64,000 bases of DNA from positions 310,001 through 374,000 of the forward strand of contig CADCXA010000006.1 in NCBI GenBank assembly GCA_902806565.1. Reading direction: 5' to 3'. The notes beneath the pieces are model-generated. The model searched no databases and was not told where the DNA came from. It saw nothing but the letters and a program-made list of their open reading frames with translations. Origin of the DNA: Hypoxylon rubiginosum. Lineage: Eukaryota; Ascomycota; Sordariomycetes; Xylariales; Hypoxylaceae. Positions 1 through 12,902 of this stretch are shown here, piece by piece. Both the position numbers and the translations under genes were made by a program. Each line of letters starts with the position of its first letter. Within the stretch, counting starts at the first letter, position 1.

Positions 1-3000
1 GGAAGATGAAAAAGGAAAATGAAGAAGACAAAGACGAGTTCGAGTCGTATTCTACCTTCACGGATAATGACCGAAAGTTCTCCATCGTCGTTGTGGACGA
101 GGCTTACAAAGTCAAGCATGCAGCGACAGGGTACTGGAAGTCCGTAGCCCTTCTGGAGCGCCAATTCACCCTTCTGGTAACGGCGACTCCGTGCATGAAC
201 ATGCTTTCCGATCTCCTAGGGCCTGCTAGGCTACTCTGGCAAAGCCCGGAGAAGTATCTCCGGAGTGAGAACACCAAGATATGGGACCAAATCGAGGGTT
301 CATTCAATGGCCTGGCAGATTTAGAGGTCCTCGATGATAAGGTGTCCTGGGATGACCTCCAGCTTGCCGCTGGTAGGCCGTCTATGCTAACCAAACTGAT
401 CGAGACCGAGGCATTCAGAGGATGTCATGGAACTGGCATTGAGCAGACGAGGAAGTACCTCAAATATTTCGAGTCGTTAGCAATCCTACGTAGAGCACCT
501 AGTTCAAATATCTTCTACGATTGGGATAAGGCTAGGTCGGTATGCCTCGAGGGCCTATTGCCTAATGTCGACAACTTCACAGTCAACATAGAGCTTGATA
601 CCGCCCTGGAGAAAGAATACCAAGACGTTCATATTGACTTGCTCATCGAGTATATGGATGCGATTAAGAACTGGGGTAGAAAAGCCGACACCAAACCAGT
701 TGTGTCTACCTACCGTCGGTTCCAACTCGCTTCTGCTTCACTTGACGTGTTCCGGCTCGACACGCTCTTCAGACTCAACGGATTTAGCACAGGTGCAAAA
801 CAGGTCAAAGCCATGCGCAAAAGAAAAATAAACTTCAGGCACCTAGCTCCATTCTTACGAGTGCCAGGAGATCCCGAGCCCGAGGTAGCTCTGGATTACG
901 TCAAGCTCGCGGTGAGGAAGTCACCGGTTATGAGGTACATTCTGCATTACGTGAAAGAGAACATCCTCAATAGAGGGGAGAATCAGAAGATCAAGAAACT
1001 CCTGATCACTGAAGCAAGCCCGATGCTGGCGTATTACTACGAGCTTGTCTTGAAGTTTCTCTTAGTTCACTGCAGCACCCTTCATGCTGGCTTGAGCCAG
1101 GAAGAGAGAAAAAAATTGATAGCGGGCTTCAACGACGACTCAGATCATTCTTGCCAGGTCATGATACAAATGTACACGGTAGGCTTCGCAGGTTCTAATC
1201 TGCACAAGAGCTGTTCGCAGGTCCTTGTTGCCTCGCAAGCACACAGTCTTCCAGTCCAGTGGCAGACCGTGCACCGCGTTATTAGGGTACGTATTAACTA
1301 TCTGGGCTATTCTCTACGTTATTTCAATACGCTAATCAAATTTAGGTCGGACAAGAGTCGGACGTCAAAGTCGTCAGGTTAAAGGTGAATAACTCATTCC
1401 ACGCGTTCCGCGAAAGTCGGCAGGTAGAGAAGATACTCCCTGAGCTAGGGACTCGGGCCCAAGGGTCCATAAACGACATTTTGGTCCAACTCCTCAACCT
1501 CTTCCAGTCTGAAGTCGACGAGGCGTGGGAGAGTCCCGAGGCCAAGAAGCTCCTGCTCGACAGAAATATGCTCCTCGACCCGTATGTGGCTCCAGAGGAT
1601 GAACCGGCTGGAAAACGGATCAAGTTGGACGATGGAACTTTCGCGGAGACTGGAACGGCTAGCCATAATTCCGTGCAGCCTGACAATGTCTCGTTTATGC
1701 CCAAACCCACGGCAAAGCGCACAATAGATGAAACTGACCGGTCGGCTAGCTTTGACTGTGCTCGCCATTTTCAAGATGTGAATCAGTTTCTTGAGCTGAA
1801 GACCCGCAGGGACTACTACGAAGAGTACAAGGAGTTCCCAATACCCCTAAAGATCTCCTTCTCTAACGCTAAGAACAATCTCCGGCGTTTGCTAACCTAC
1901 GGCGGCCCTAACCGCAACGAAACCAAACGCGTGTGGACGGTGGAAGATCTGGATGACGCCGCCGTCCTCGAAAGAGCTATGGAGCTGATGCTCCGGGTGA
2001 GATTGGGCTCAAACGTGATCGAGATGCTCCCTTACCCGCAGATCGACTTCTCGTTCGTCTCGGAGGAGAAGAGACTGAAGCTAGAGCAGGCCCTGGGCGA
2101 GACCGAAATCGTCGACCAGGACATCGACGCCGTCCGAGACGAGACGAACAAATCCAAGTCCAAGTTCAGACCGGACGAGCATGACCTGGTGGGCGTGAAT
2201 AAGCGCATGTCACTATCTGACAGAGACAAGGTGCTCAACGATGCGATCGCGCGAGGCCCCACCAACGCGCTTAAAAAGATGGAGAGAGAGGCTAGAGAGA
2301 AGCAGAAGAAAAGTAGAGGCGACTCTACTTCCGAGCTGGGAAGCGAGCACAGTACTACCACACGCGAAGACGAGGAGCGCGAGGAGGTCGAAGGCGTCGA
2401 CGCTGATCACGACGAAGATGGTGGCTCAGACGACAATGAAAGCTTGCACGATGATGCCGGTTTGAACGATGATGCCAACTTGAACGATGAAGTTGGCTTG
2501 AACGATAACGCTGACTTAAACGATGATGCGAGCTCAAACGGTAATGCTAGCTCGGGCGATGACGATGCTAGCTCCGACGAGGAGGAGTCATCTCCCATCG
2601 ACGCCGGCAGCGCCAACACAGCGTCAAACAACCAAGACACAAGTGAGTTAGAGGGCATTAATGACCACGGCGATGACCATGATGAGGAGGAGGAGGACAT
2701 GGAGATCACATCCTCTCGCAGCACCGGCAGGGCCAACGCCGAGCCCAGAGGCATCAAGGTCAAGATCGAGGAGATCGAGGCCGCCACGCTTCAGGCCGTC
2801 AGAACGACCAACACGACCGTCGAAAAGCCAGACCATAGGCCTAGAATCAAGAGGGAGAGCTCGGCTGAAGGGATCGGCCTAGCTGGAGCCGGAGCTGGAG
2901 CGGTCAATCTCCCCCGCGACGGCGAGCGTGGCGATCTTCTCGCTGCCCGTGTCAAGGAGGAGAGCCCAGAACGCAGTCCCGCTGCTGGTATGCACGTTAC

Positions 3001-3040
3001 TAGTATGTACGAGCCCATATTGATCGACGATAGTGACTAG
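1..3040 (+). CDS. SNF2-family helicase-like ATPase, 5' truncated by window edge
   Basis: Partial gene. The frame is open from base 1, so the true start and ATPase motif I (GKT) lie upstream. Exons are <1..1286 and 1346..3040; the 59-bp intron (donor GTACGT, GCTAAT branch, TTTAG) splits motif VI, and splicing restores QTVHRVIRVGQ. Visible SNF2 landmarks: motif II VVVDEAY (bases 87-107, the usual DEAH/DEGH is DEAY here), motif III LLVTATP (about 172-192), a helicase-C segment LLITEASPML (about 993), TLHAGLSQEER (about 1080) and the intron-spanning motif VI. About 991 residues follow the first in-window Met. The last 300 residues are highly charged and disordered, with six 18-bp tandem repeats encoding LNDDA-like units, and end in a short acidic tail. 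Known for the family: ATP-dependent translocation on DNA or chromatin. Which subfamily (Rad5/Ris1-like or fungal-specific) cannot be told without the N-terminus. Confidence 0.86.
2444..2551 (+). repeat. Six 18-bp in-frame tandem repeats in the SNF2 gene
   Basis: Six consecutive 18-bp units encode variants of LNDDAG/LNDDAN/LNDEVG/LNDNAD/LNDDAS/SNGNAS. The period is a multiple of three, so copy-number change would keep the frame. The region lies in the acidic, probably disordered C-terminal tail of the ATPase. Confidence 0.85.
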
Positions 3041-5179
3041 ATCTAACTAGCATGTTCTTCTCGAGTGAAGATGGCGTAGTCTTGGCACCCACGTTTTAGG
3101 GGGGAATGCCAAGACCGCGCCCATTTCCAATCGCCAGAGGCTACTAGTACTCTGCTATCGTGGAGGGAGTTTGCATATACTACTTTGCTATTGCTTACCT
3201 ATTTCATGTTTAGGGGTCATCTACTGGAATCACGCGACCCATTTACTAGGTGGCTCGTTCTCGGCTTGGGAAAGTCAGGAGGTCTTGATAGCTTGGCGAT
3301 GCTTTTATTTTTCTATTTTAAGTCAATATACCCGTAACCAGGAATCTAAATCTCATCTCTATCACTTTTCCATAATCATCATCGTGACTGGTTAATGACG
3401 CATTCCGGCGAATCCCAGAAGTTGACCGTCAACTACCGGGGTTCCGTAGTATTGGTAAACATGCCCAGGCTGCGTCGTATGATAGGAGGTAGGGGTTAAA
3501 CCGATCTCGGGTTTCTCATCTACATATATGTAGCAAACATTTCTTTTCCCTTGCAGATATATGTCTCTGTACATGACGGTACTTGGAGATAAATATTTGG
3601 AATAGAAAGCTGAACGGATTTCCTGTTATACGAGTCTCACCATAGCGCTGCCAATAGGAATGTCAGCACGTGCGAGAGGGTGACACTATGTAAGAAGCAA
3701 AATCAAGACTTTTCCCTAGCTTCAGGGTTTAAAGCTCGATTGCATCTATTCAGCGGCGATGTTTGCTCTGTATGGTGACGTACGGTCGTGCAGCTCGAAT
3801 CTTCATTCTTTTTCTTGCTCGGGTCGATCTTGTTAGGTAGAGGTGCATATGTATGCACCGATGAGCTGCCGGATCCGATGAGCTACCTACATGCTCATGT
3901 GAGATATATATCTTGTGTACCGGCTTAGGTATGCAAGGACGAGGATTCGGCCGGACGGTTGGTAACGGGAGAAGCTTCTGATAGGAAGGAAACAGGAGAT
4001 TTTTTCCCTTTTCCTTTTTGTTGGGATTCGAGGTTGACGAAGAGAGAGACAGCAAGATTGATTAAGTCACGCGAGGATGTTGTGATCGACATTGTTGTTG
4101 CTATTGTAAGCTATGTATAATACGTACCTCATGGCAATATTTTCACATTGATTGCCCAAGAGAGACAGAGAGGGACAGAGCCGCCGGTTTTCAATCCCTC
4201 CCGCGTTAGCAAGGACCCGAGCGTACGGAACCGAGATTGCCATTATGCCAGGGATGAGGGATGTGGGTGGATGAGTGGCTGGGTGGGAAGCCGTTGGCTG
4301 TTCGACTTTGCATACATAGAAGTACATAGACATCTGAGACAGGGAACATCACATGCGCTTCTGTCGTATAATACAAGCTTTTTGAAACATGCGAAGTTGT
4401 CGATCCGAATGAACCGCCTTAAGGTAGGAGAGGTAAGAAAGGTAGCGGTCAACCCCAGTGGCGGTGTCCGTAAATCGAAAACGAAACGAGAACTGACAAG
4501 TGATCAGTCTAGCCGATTCTCGCCCGTTATTGCGAAAATATAGCGAAATATCTGGGGAAAGAGGACGGGATAAACGGTCTAGAGCGTTGTAAAGAACCAA
4601 GAAAAAGAAGAGCTGAAAGAGGAAAAACCTGGAGGATGAACCGCTGAACGGTTGGAAAGGGTTGGAAAGCCCCTGATGCCAAGCCTATCTAGGCCTAGCC
4701 CGCTGCGGGGAGCTGGAAGCTTGGAAGCTTGGGTAAGCGGGGCTAGTATGTTTCGGGATAGCTTCGAGCTACCCCGCTTATCAGCCTTACATAGTACATA
4801 GTATTTTCCAAGCCCAGCAAGCCAAAGTCATGGAAAGGTTCCGCCCGAACCCCACTCATCCCACTTTGTCTTGTTCGTATGCAGCGCCGATCGTCGTCTT
4901 GGCCCTCAGCCTGTCAACCTGTCACAACTTCCTCTCCTTCTCACCTTAATCCTCATTTGCCTGCCTATCGTCACTTTGCCATAGCGATCCCGTCAACGTC
5001 AGCAGACCAGCTAGTCAGCATTAGGGAAAGGTTGGTTTCGCAGCAAAGATGATACTCGACATCGACAGCCTCGTATCGGAAGTTCATTAGGTATTATCTT
5101 AGCAGCTTCGGTAGCTCTTAGTTTTTATTAATTTCTCTACGCCACACGTCTCACACCCCATCTCATCTCCATCTCGCAG
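3041..5179. other. Intergenic region between SNF2-like gene and ATG5
   Basis: About 2.1 kb without a convincing gene. Short frames on both strands lack splice-site support or recognisable motifs. It should hold the 3' UTR of the SNF2-like gene and the ATG5 promoter. The last part contains GC-rich inverted motifs (see 4699-4780) and a pyrimidine-rich leader before the ATG5 start. Confidence 0.6.
4699..4780. promoter_or_regulatory. Clustered GCGGGG inverted repeats about 400 bp upstream of ATG5
   Basis: CCCGCTGCGGGG at 4699-4710 is a short palindrome. TAAGCGGGG (from 4734) is mirrored by CCCCGCTTA (ending 4780), so the two arms form an inverted repeat with about a 30-base spacer. GCGGGG fits the SYGGRG consensus recognised by CreA/Mig1-type repressors, and AGGGG-like elements are used by stress regulators. 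A role in ATG5 control is inference from position. Confidence 0.35.
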
Positions 5180-6486
5180 ATGAGTTCTCCGTCGCCCTCC
5201 GCCATACCGCAGACCCTGTGGGACCTGCAGGTACCGGTGTACATCACGCACGCGAGGGCCCCGGCCGCCGCGCCATTCGTCACGTCCGTGCCGCGCTTCA
5301 GCTACCTGGCCCTGCTGCTGCCGCGCCTGTCCTCCTACTTCGGCCTGCCCTGCTCCAGTTTCCACCACGAGGACGTCCTGTTGCGCAACCTGGCCCTCGG
5401 CCTGCTCGTCGACCTCTACCAGCCCGCACTTCCCTGGCGTCTGACCATCGACGACGGCCTGAGCTGGGACATCGCTGATACTTTCCTGAACAGCGCTAAA
5501 GAGGTAACGCGAAAAAGAAAACATGCTCATCCGTCCCCTTTAGTTAAGTACCTAGTTAAGATACCTTGTTGATTGGTGTTGCTCGGCTTCTCTTTGCCGT
5601 TTCTTAATCCGAGGCGGGACTTGGCACATCCGAGACCCAGGCAAAGCAAGGGAGGAGGTTGAAGGGGGCAGACAGACAGGGCAGGGTTGGTTGGCCGGAT
5701 ATTTCTCACTTTTTGGCTGACGGCTGGACCGGAACTAGGCCGATTTCGTGCGTAATGGCAATGCGCATCAGATAATGTCCTTGTCCAAGGACCACACGAC
5801 CGCGTTATGGAACGCCGTGCAAGATAGTAAGCGGCGACCACCCCCTACCCTTCCCCCCAAAAAGTGACCCCGATTATAAAGAAAAAAAAGAACCAAACTC
5901 GCTACCAAGGGATACGAATGCTGACGGTAGGGTTCTCTCTCCCCTAACTACCTAGACGATTACGCGTCTTTTACCAAGGTAAATTCGCGCCTCCTAAACA
6001 CCTCGCGTGATTTGCGCAACGTGCCTATTCGCGTGTACATACCGCAGTCCGCGGATGACCCGGCCGCGAGTACCGGCGGCGGCCAGGCCGGCTCCTTCAA
6101 GGTCGTGCAGTCTCTCGTGCAGCCGCGCCTCAGTGAGCGTACGTTCGGATTTTCTTTGGTTTTGGCCTCTCCCCGCCATCCCCCATCTCTTTCCCCCATC
6201 CCCAGCCCCCCAAACCCCCCACGGTTTACCAAACCGAACCAAAGCCAAACCAAACTACATACTAACGCGGTTTTGCCGCTTACCAAAAGGCACGCCACAG
6301 ACGCTCGGTGCTGCGCTCCGCACCCTATTGCCCCGCTTATTCCCGAGCAGCCGGGACCCCGTGCTGGCCGACGCCATCCTGCACGGCGCCCGCGTGCCCT
6401 TCAGCGCCCCGCTCGAGGACCTCATGCGCGAGGCCGCCTACCCGGACGGCTGGTTATGTCTCGTCGTCAAGCCGCTGGATGTCTAA
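5180..6486 (+). CDS. ATG5: Autophagy protein 5 (Atg5)
   Basis: Four exons (5180..5503, 5739..5826, 5956..6138, 6290..6486) give a 263-aa protein, within the usual fungal Atg5 range. Introns are 235, 129 and 151 bp, with GTAACG/GTAAGC/GTACGT donors and AG acceptors; the third has an ACTAAC branch. Conserved Atg5 stretches are clear: the N-terminal [42 protein letters not shown], then [23 protein letters not shown], and the C-terminal [14 protein letters not shown]. The lysine in SLSKDH (about residue 125) is the likely acceptor for Atg12. Known role: the Atg12-Atg5 conjugate with Atg16 acts as the E3-like factor that lipidates Atg8 on the growing autophagosome. The start ATG at 5180 gives the conserved N-terminus directly. 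A glycine/alanine-rich insertion separates the N-terminal ubiquitin-like fold from the helical part. Confidence 0.97.
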
Positions 6487-9225
6487 ACTATTTAACCAAC
6501 GCGCGCCCCCCTTCCTTCAGGGGGGGTTCTTTCTTTTTTCTCGACCCGACGTCCGGGGAAGGAGAGCTATGATGATTTAGGGGTAAGACATGATAGAGCG
6601 ATATGAGCCTACCTAGGCAGGAAGTCTGTTGGCTGGTCATGTAGTACGGTGCACATCTCAGTCTAGCCTACAAGCTTGCCTGTTCGGAGACACTTTGTAG
6701 TAGGAATTCATCACCGGGTCGGTTCAACGGATGTGTGATTTAGGGTTCGGCGTAATGAACTACATACTAGTAATGTGTTACTAGTAAGGGGGCTCGAGAG
6801 CAGGCAACAATGCTTATTCCATTTCCAACTCAAGCATCGGCGCTACACCTTCTGCTTTTGCTTTATTGCTTTTGCCCGTGCCCTTGATTCCATTGCTTTT
6901 TGCGTCACGTACGATACAAACATCACCTGAGCGTTCTTCCCTTCTCCCTTTCCCTTTCCCTCCCCGCCTTTTCCTACAGAGGCAAAAAGCGTCGGATGAA
7001 ATCGAAGTGGCCAAGTAAGTAGACCTACCTAAGTAGGTAGGTTACGGCCGGAAGGAGACCCAAGATATCTCGCACGGTCTCCCAGAATCATATCATGCTC
7101 ATCCGCAAAGAAAAGAAAAACACCAATGTCAATATTGACAACCCCCCCATAGCCGGTTCGGTCAGACGTGATCCGGATATCCCTTCTCTCACCGGGGGTG
7201 TATGCGGACGTTGATGTAGATAGATGTAGATTGGCCTAATGCAGCTAGCTGTCTTGCAATCTTGCATTCGGTAGAGGCAAGGCAGGGCAAAGGAGAAGAA
7301 AAAAAGAGGATCGACCAACTCCCGATCCCAGGCCGATGGTCTGACAAGTTTGCTTGCTTTGCCCATCACGCGCATGCAGGAACAACAACATCAAAGCAAG
7401 CAAAATATGAAGTCACGACAACAGCTTTTTTTCTCTGTGCCACCCTCCCTTCCAAAGCTCCCTCCCAAGGCTTTCCCTCATCCGTCCGTTATCAAACCGG
7501 TCAGTCGGTAAGAGATAATAGATTACGCCATCATCATCATATGTCTTATCCTTTGCGCCTTTGCCATAATCTTTGGTCCCTCATTAGCTATCGCCCGCCG
7601 ACGCCGAGGACGCCCGTGATGCCGTGTTGCCGTGAATGTCTGGTTGCGCGACATTTTTTTTTTCTGATAGGTAAAATAAGACAAAAAGTTTAGATAGGTA
7701 GATGGATAGATAGATGGTTACACGGGTGAAAACCCGAGAGACGGCGAACGAATGAGTAACCGCGTCAGAGTCGGAGAATCGTCCGTCCTATTCCCATTCG
7801 CCTCTTGGCTCCAGCCCGTTTTTTTGTCAAATCGATCTTGCTTTGCTTAGCACGTCAGCACGTTTGCCTTTCTTCCACAGCTGACTCGAGAGGTGGTGCG
7901 GCCCAATCATTACCAGCACCCTTCCCCCCTTTTCTCTCTACTCTCTTATCGCCCCCCTATTACCGACGGGATATGGGCACGCGACAGCGCGGCAGATGCA
8001 CAAATGCAAAATGCAAAATGCAAATGCATATGCGGTGGCGAGGCAAACGGCGGCGGATAAGACAAATACATCATATTATATATCCCATATATATACCGCG
8101 CGCGCAGGGTGATGCTGCTTTGTAACGACGACCCTTCCCCTCCCTCCCCCCTAAAACCCACCAACCAGAACGGCTTGTCAGAGTTTCTAGATGATAATAA
8201 ACAATGGTATCTCCTCCGTTTCCCCCCCCCCTCCACAAGTAGCAAAAAAAAAAAAAAAGACAAGCCAATCCCAATAAACCTAATACCAAATCGTACAACG
8301 AATATCTCCCCCCTCCACCGTGCTGTCTTGCCTTCCCGGCTTGCTTGTAAAACCGACAAAGAAAAATAATGAAGTGACGCTAGCCACCCCCCCTAAAGGG
8401 TATACCGACCCCCCGTGCTAATAGTCGCCATGAGACACGAAAAGGGAAAATGTGAGGAAGAATACATGTGACATAGCCGATTGAATATTGAGGCGCGTGC
8501 CAAGAATTAACAAGAATTCATCATCTTCATGCGTTTGCTAGTTTAGTGCCGGATGCTGTCGGATGCTGGGTACCTAGTTTGCTGTAATCTGCTGCCGAAT
8601 CCTCTAAAACTAGTCGGGCTAGTTCGGAGTTAATAGGGGCGAAATAATGCTTGCTGTAGGAAGAGTTAAAAAAAGAGAAATCTGAGGAGTAGATGTATAG
8701 ACGGTAGGATTTGGATTCAAATTTGCGTATATAAATATTATATATACTTGTCGACGTTGGATATATACCTTATAGATATATATATTATGTCAGCAAAGCA
8801 CGACAAAAAATGTGCTCGCGAAAGGGGGTATCCTCAAGCCTTCGAGTTCCGTAGTTATCCCAACAAAGGGATCTTCCAATGCTGCCTCGATAATAATAAT
8901 AATAATAAAACGCCGGTTTTGTATGCTCAAAGTGGACTGGCGCCACGAATAACGACGATAAGGTCTGGAGTCGGATTGGGGAAAAAAAAGGAAATAGTTT
9001 TGCCAGAAGCCAAGCACATCTGAGTGCAACCGCGGTATGCAAACTGGTACCGTAGAACCAAAGTAGAACCAAAACATAAGTGTCGCGCCGGACAGTCTCC
9101 CTAAAACGCCGTTGCTGTAAAAGCCCGTCAAATACGACTAACACCTCCCAAATGTGCCGTTGACACCATGGTGACTTCGATTTTGAAACGTCTATGCATC
9201 CAAAGTATAGGTGCGGGAATCCGAA
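6487..9225. other. Long intergenic region between ATG5 and the Zn2Cys6 gene
   Basis: About 2.7 kb in which the two flanking genes converge, so it should contain both 3' UTRs. It holds CT-rich and homopolymer tracts, TAGG/CCTA clusters around 7016-7043, and a (TAA)n run at about 8890-8909. No frame here has both a good start and any family signature. Confidence 0.6.
8890..8909. repeat. (TAA)n microsatellite
   Basis: Uninterrupted run of about six to seven TAA/ATA units followed by AAAC. It is non-coding and lies about 320 bp past the stop codon of the Zn2Cys6 gene. Confidence 0.8.
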
Positions 9226-12200
9226 CTAGGGCATCGAGTGCGGCGGTGGCCGTCCAAGTGTGGATAATGGGGGCGGATGGAAGTTGTCGCTCGGGTTATG
9301 CATAGGCGGCAGAGGGCCGCTACTCGAGATGCTCGAAAAGCTGGAGCCCGGCACGTCGAACTCGTCGCGGATCAAACCGAGATCTTTCGCTAAGCCAATC
9401 AAGATATTCATGTCGGCTTTAAGTGCGCTACTCGGTAGCGCAATTGTCTGGAAGAAGGAGATCGTTCGGATGAACAAGTTGCTGAGAGTCTGCTCGTCGA
9501 TGAACCTTCTCAGAAATCTATGTCTGTAGCATGCCGCTAGAGTTAAGAGATTTCCCCATTGACTAGAAAAACAAGTTAGCAACTGGCCGCTACTATCTAA
9601 GTAGAATAACCACTTACGCGTGAGCGGTTCCGAATACATTGGTAATGATGATGCGCTGGCTGCTAGGTATTCCATGAAACGCTCGGGTACTCTCGACGAG
9701 GGCATCGATCGCCAAGCGAGCATAGTGGACAATCTTGCGGTCAACACCTGGGAGCCCTTCTTCAAGATCGACGGACCGCTGATTTTCCGGAGATCCTCCC
9801 TGGTTATTAGAGTATGGGTATGGCTCGCGGTCAAGTATCGCCCTCAGAAATGGCCGATAAAGAATAACCTGCGAACCCCAATACTTCGCCCGTAGACGAG
9901 CTCCAAGTATATCGTTGGCGGGAGGGTCGTTGTCGTCCCACTGGTAACTGCTAGGCACCCAGCGGTTTCTCGAATTCCGAAGCATCTCCTCAATCCCTCT
10001 GATTCCTTCCTCGAGTGCTGGATCGTCCAATGTGATTCCGTTCCTATTCCTACTTTGCTTCTCCGAGTCGTAGAGTAACGTGTGGACCTGGTTCAATTGT
10101 TTCCTCAGGTACAGCTGCGCGATATAACCCGTGACAATATGCTCCGAAAACCCTTGATTGACGGCATACTCAGAGTTGGGATATGGCATCCGATCTTCAT
10201 ATTGCAAGATCCCTGATTGGGGAAGAGGTAGCTCGGCAAGAATATCACTACGCACACCGAGTGTTAGTATATGATAGCGGCCGCAATTTCGAGGATACTC
10301 ACCTTTCCAATTGCAGGCAAGTCCAAAAGGCAAACGCCAACTGATTATCTCTGCGTGACTGTCCGATGCTTTTGCCCTGGTCGTGCCATTTAGATAGGCG
10401 GTCGAGGCTCCTATCGCGTGTTAGTCCTTGTCAATGCCCGAGACATCTTTGGGAACATGTCAAAACTTACGGCCGCAGTATCACCTGTAGGTTCCGGCTG
10501 GCAAGGGAGATATACGACCAACTCTCGAGTACACGCCCCAGTTGGCCATGGTAGAGGCCAGCCAAAATAAACACGTAAATGTGCTTCAGGTTAAAGCCCC
10601 CGGCGTGACTACCTATTATATCCGTCGCGAGGGCGAAGTACTCAAGACCAGGAACCGTATCCAAGTTCCGCCTGTGCGAATGTCCCCTCGAAGCTGACGC
10701 ATTCCCTTGAAACGAAGGTCTTCGGCTCATCGGGATCCGCTCATTTTCTTTGGGAGAAGCCATATTCGACGACTGAGATTGGGACATGAGCCCTGGCGGT
10801 GACCCTTGCAGAGGGGAAGCTAAAATGCCATTGCGAACCGAAGGTGAATGATGCATTGGCGAGTCCGACTCGTGAACGGCGTCTGGTATCCGATCTTTAT
10901 GGAGGCATATCTTGCCCAGAGCAAAAACCAACAAAACGAGAGCGCTATGTACGCTCCGATAAGGTCGACCGGGTTTCAAAAAGGATGCTGACGGGTTTGG
11001 CTCGTCGGCCGCAGGGGATCTCTTTCTCTTCGTTCCCGTTTCAGAAAAAGACGGAGGTATCGCACTCGGTTGGTTGACAAATCTCGCCGCACCAGTCTTG
11101 CCACCGAAGGTGCTCTGAGACTTCGGTAACGTGTCGAGGAATACCTTAACCATCGCCGTAAGTTCTCTGGGAATGATTATAGGATGCATGTTAAGAATAT
11201 TATCCTTAAAACTCTGCACGTATCTCCATATCTTATTCGGGTCCCAGTCCGGATTTCCCTCCACGTTCACAACTCCACCTCTGTATTCGACGCCGGGAGG
11301 AGGCGTTAGACTACCCACTTGGCCCCATGCTTCGCCCATAGGTGAGGGAGACGCTACATCCGAACAGTCGTCCAGCACGTCAGTCATTGTATGATCCGGT
11401 GGAGTCTCCTTTTCGGAAGCCCGAATATCCTGATCGAATCCCTCGCCTCTTCCGAATACGCGGAGCATACCGCGTGCCTGTTCCTGACGAACCGGATATT
11501 CGTCAGGATGGAATATTTTTTCGGCCTCCATTAAATGGTGGACCATTCTTTCTATCGATGGCCACTTGAGAAGTAACCCGGCTAAAGTCGTATGGTTGAG
11601 AGGCATAGCAGGCTTTCCGGGCGTCACCAGCGGCCCCGGATTAGCTTCCATGTCATCATCATTTGCCTCTTGTAACGTGGCGTGAGCTTCATCCATGGTG
11701 AGACTCGGTTCTACCACGGTACCGCCTGGCGACGATAGTGACTCTTCCCCTTGCGCTTTGTTCATAGGTATGGGCGAGCCATCGAAGCTGTCATGTTCTT
11801 CTTCGATTGACTCAACCTTCATGTCGGTCCCTGGATTCAATTGCTTGACCTTTGTTTCCAGGTTGGCCATTCGCTGAGTTTGGTTCAGATTGGCCTGTCT
11901 TAACCCAGCAAGCTCATCGTTGATACTCGTGAGCTTACTATTTAATTCGTCTCTCATAGACGAGAGCATCTCTAATAAATCTGCTGTAACTTTATCGGGT
12001 CTGTAGAGACGGGTAAGTACTTTGTTCGTGTTGAATTTTATGTGCCTTGAACTTACTGCTTGGCGGGAGGATCTCGGTATTTACAATCGATATTCTTCTC
12101 CCGGCAGTTTTTACAAGGTTTAGTCTCATCGCATTTAGCTTTGAGCTGCCTACAACTGTCGCAAGCCTTATAAAACACTTCAGGTCAGCGAGTACAGCAA

Positions 12201-12902
12201 TTGCTCATTAGAGGGTGCAGCTACCTGAGAGGCGCGCTGCGCTTTTCGCTTGGCGCTGGTCGCGATCTCGAGGGTTGGGTACATCGTAGGCGGGCCGTAT
12301 ACATGGGGGCTGTCATATTGAGGGTGTTGAGCGACTGGCGTTGGGGGAGGGTGGTAGTTCTGCGGTGGCCTGTACATGGCCGGCGAATGTGGCATCGACG
12401 GCCCGTTCTCGTAGCCCATGTGTCGCCGCGGGTCGTCTGTAGGTGGTCCGTTTTGATGAGGAGGACCATGGGGAGCCGGCGGCAGGTTGTCCGCGACGTT
12501 GCCTGTCGAGTTCGGTCGGCGCAACTGGGGGAGCGAGTTCTCGTCGCCGGGATCCCTCTTCACCACAGGGTCTCGCGGTGCGTAGGACGGGAAGGACGGA
12601 TGCGCTGACGACGGAGGCAGTGGTGGCTGTCGATGGGGGTCATGCATAGGCGGGTATGGATCGTGTTCATGATGGCGACGGTCGTCGAGATGGTGGTGAG
12701 CTGGCGGCAGCGGTGGCTCTGGCGGCCGTGAGGCGAAGGGAGGCGGGTGCTGATAAGGCGACGGCGCAGGATGGTGAGGACCTGATGCTGGTGAATGATG
12801 CGCGGCGGTAGGGTGAGGGAGTGATACGGCCTGATGCGAAGACCATGACGGACCGGTCTGTAAGAGCCGGGGACGTTTAGTCTCAGGCGGCCCAGGTTCC
12901 AT
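9226..12902 (-). CDS. Zn2Cys6 (GAL4-type) fungal transcription factor
   Basis: Six exons on the minus strand: 12902..12225, 12166..12057, 12000..10471, 10410..10303, 10247..9618, 9562..9226, giving 904 aa. All five introns are 55-60 bp and every junction keeps frame. Residues 1-215 are a Pro/His-rich disordered leader. Basic residues (AKRKAQRASQ) precede a perfect CX2CX6CX5CX2CX6C cluster beginning ACDSCRQLKAKC at about residue 227; the first intron falls immediately before it. A short coiled-coil dimerisation helix follows (LLEMLSSMRDELNSKL). The C-terminal half has the fungal-specific middle homology region: YFALATDIIG, WSYISLASRNLQVILRP, then LFIRTISFFQTIALP and LIGLAKDLGLI. Known role: DNA-binding regulator. 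Target genes are unknown, and no nearby pathway cluster suggests one. The 58-bp and 56-bp introns isolate the zinc cluster on its own 110-bp exon. Confidence 0.92.
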
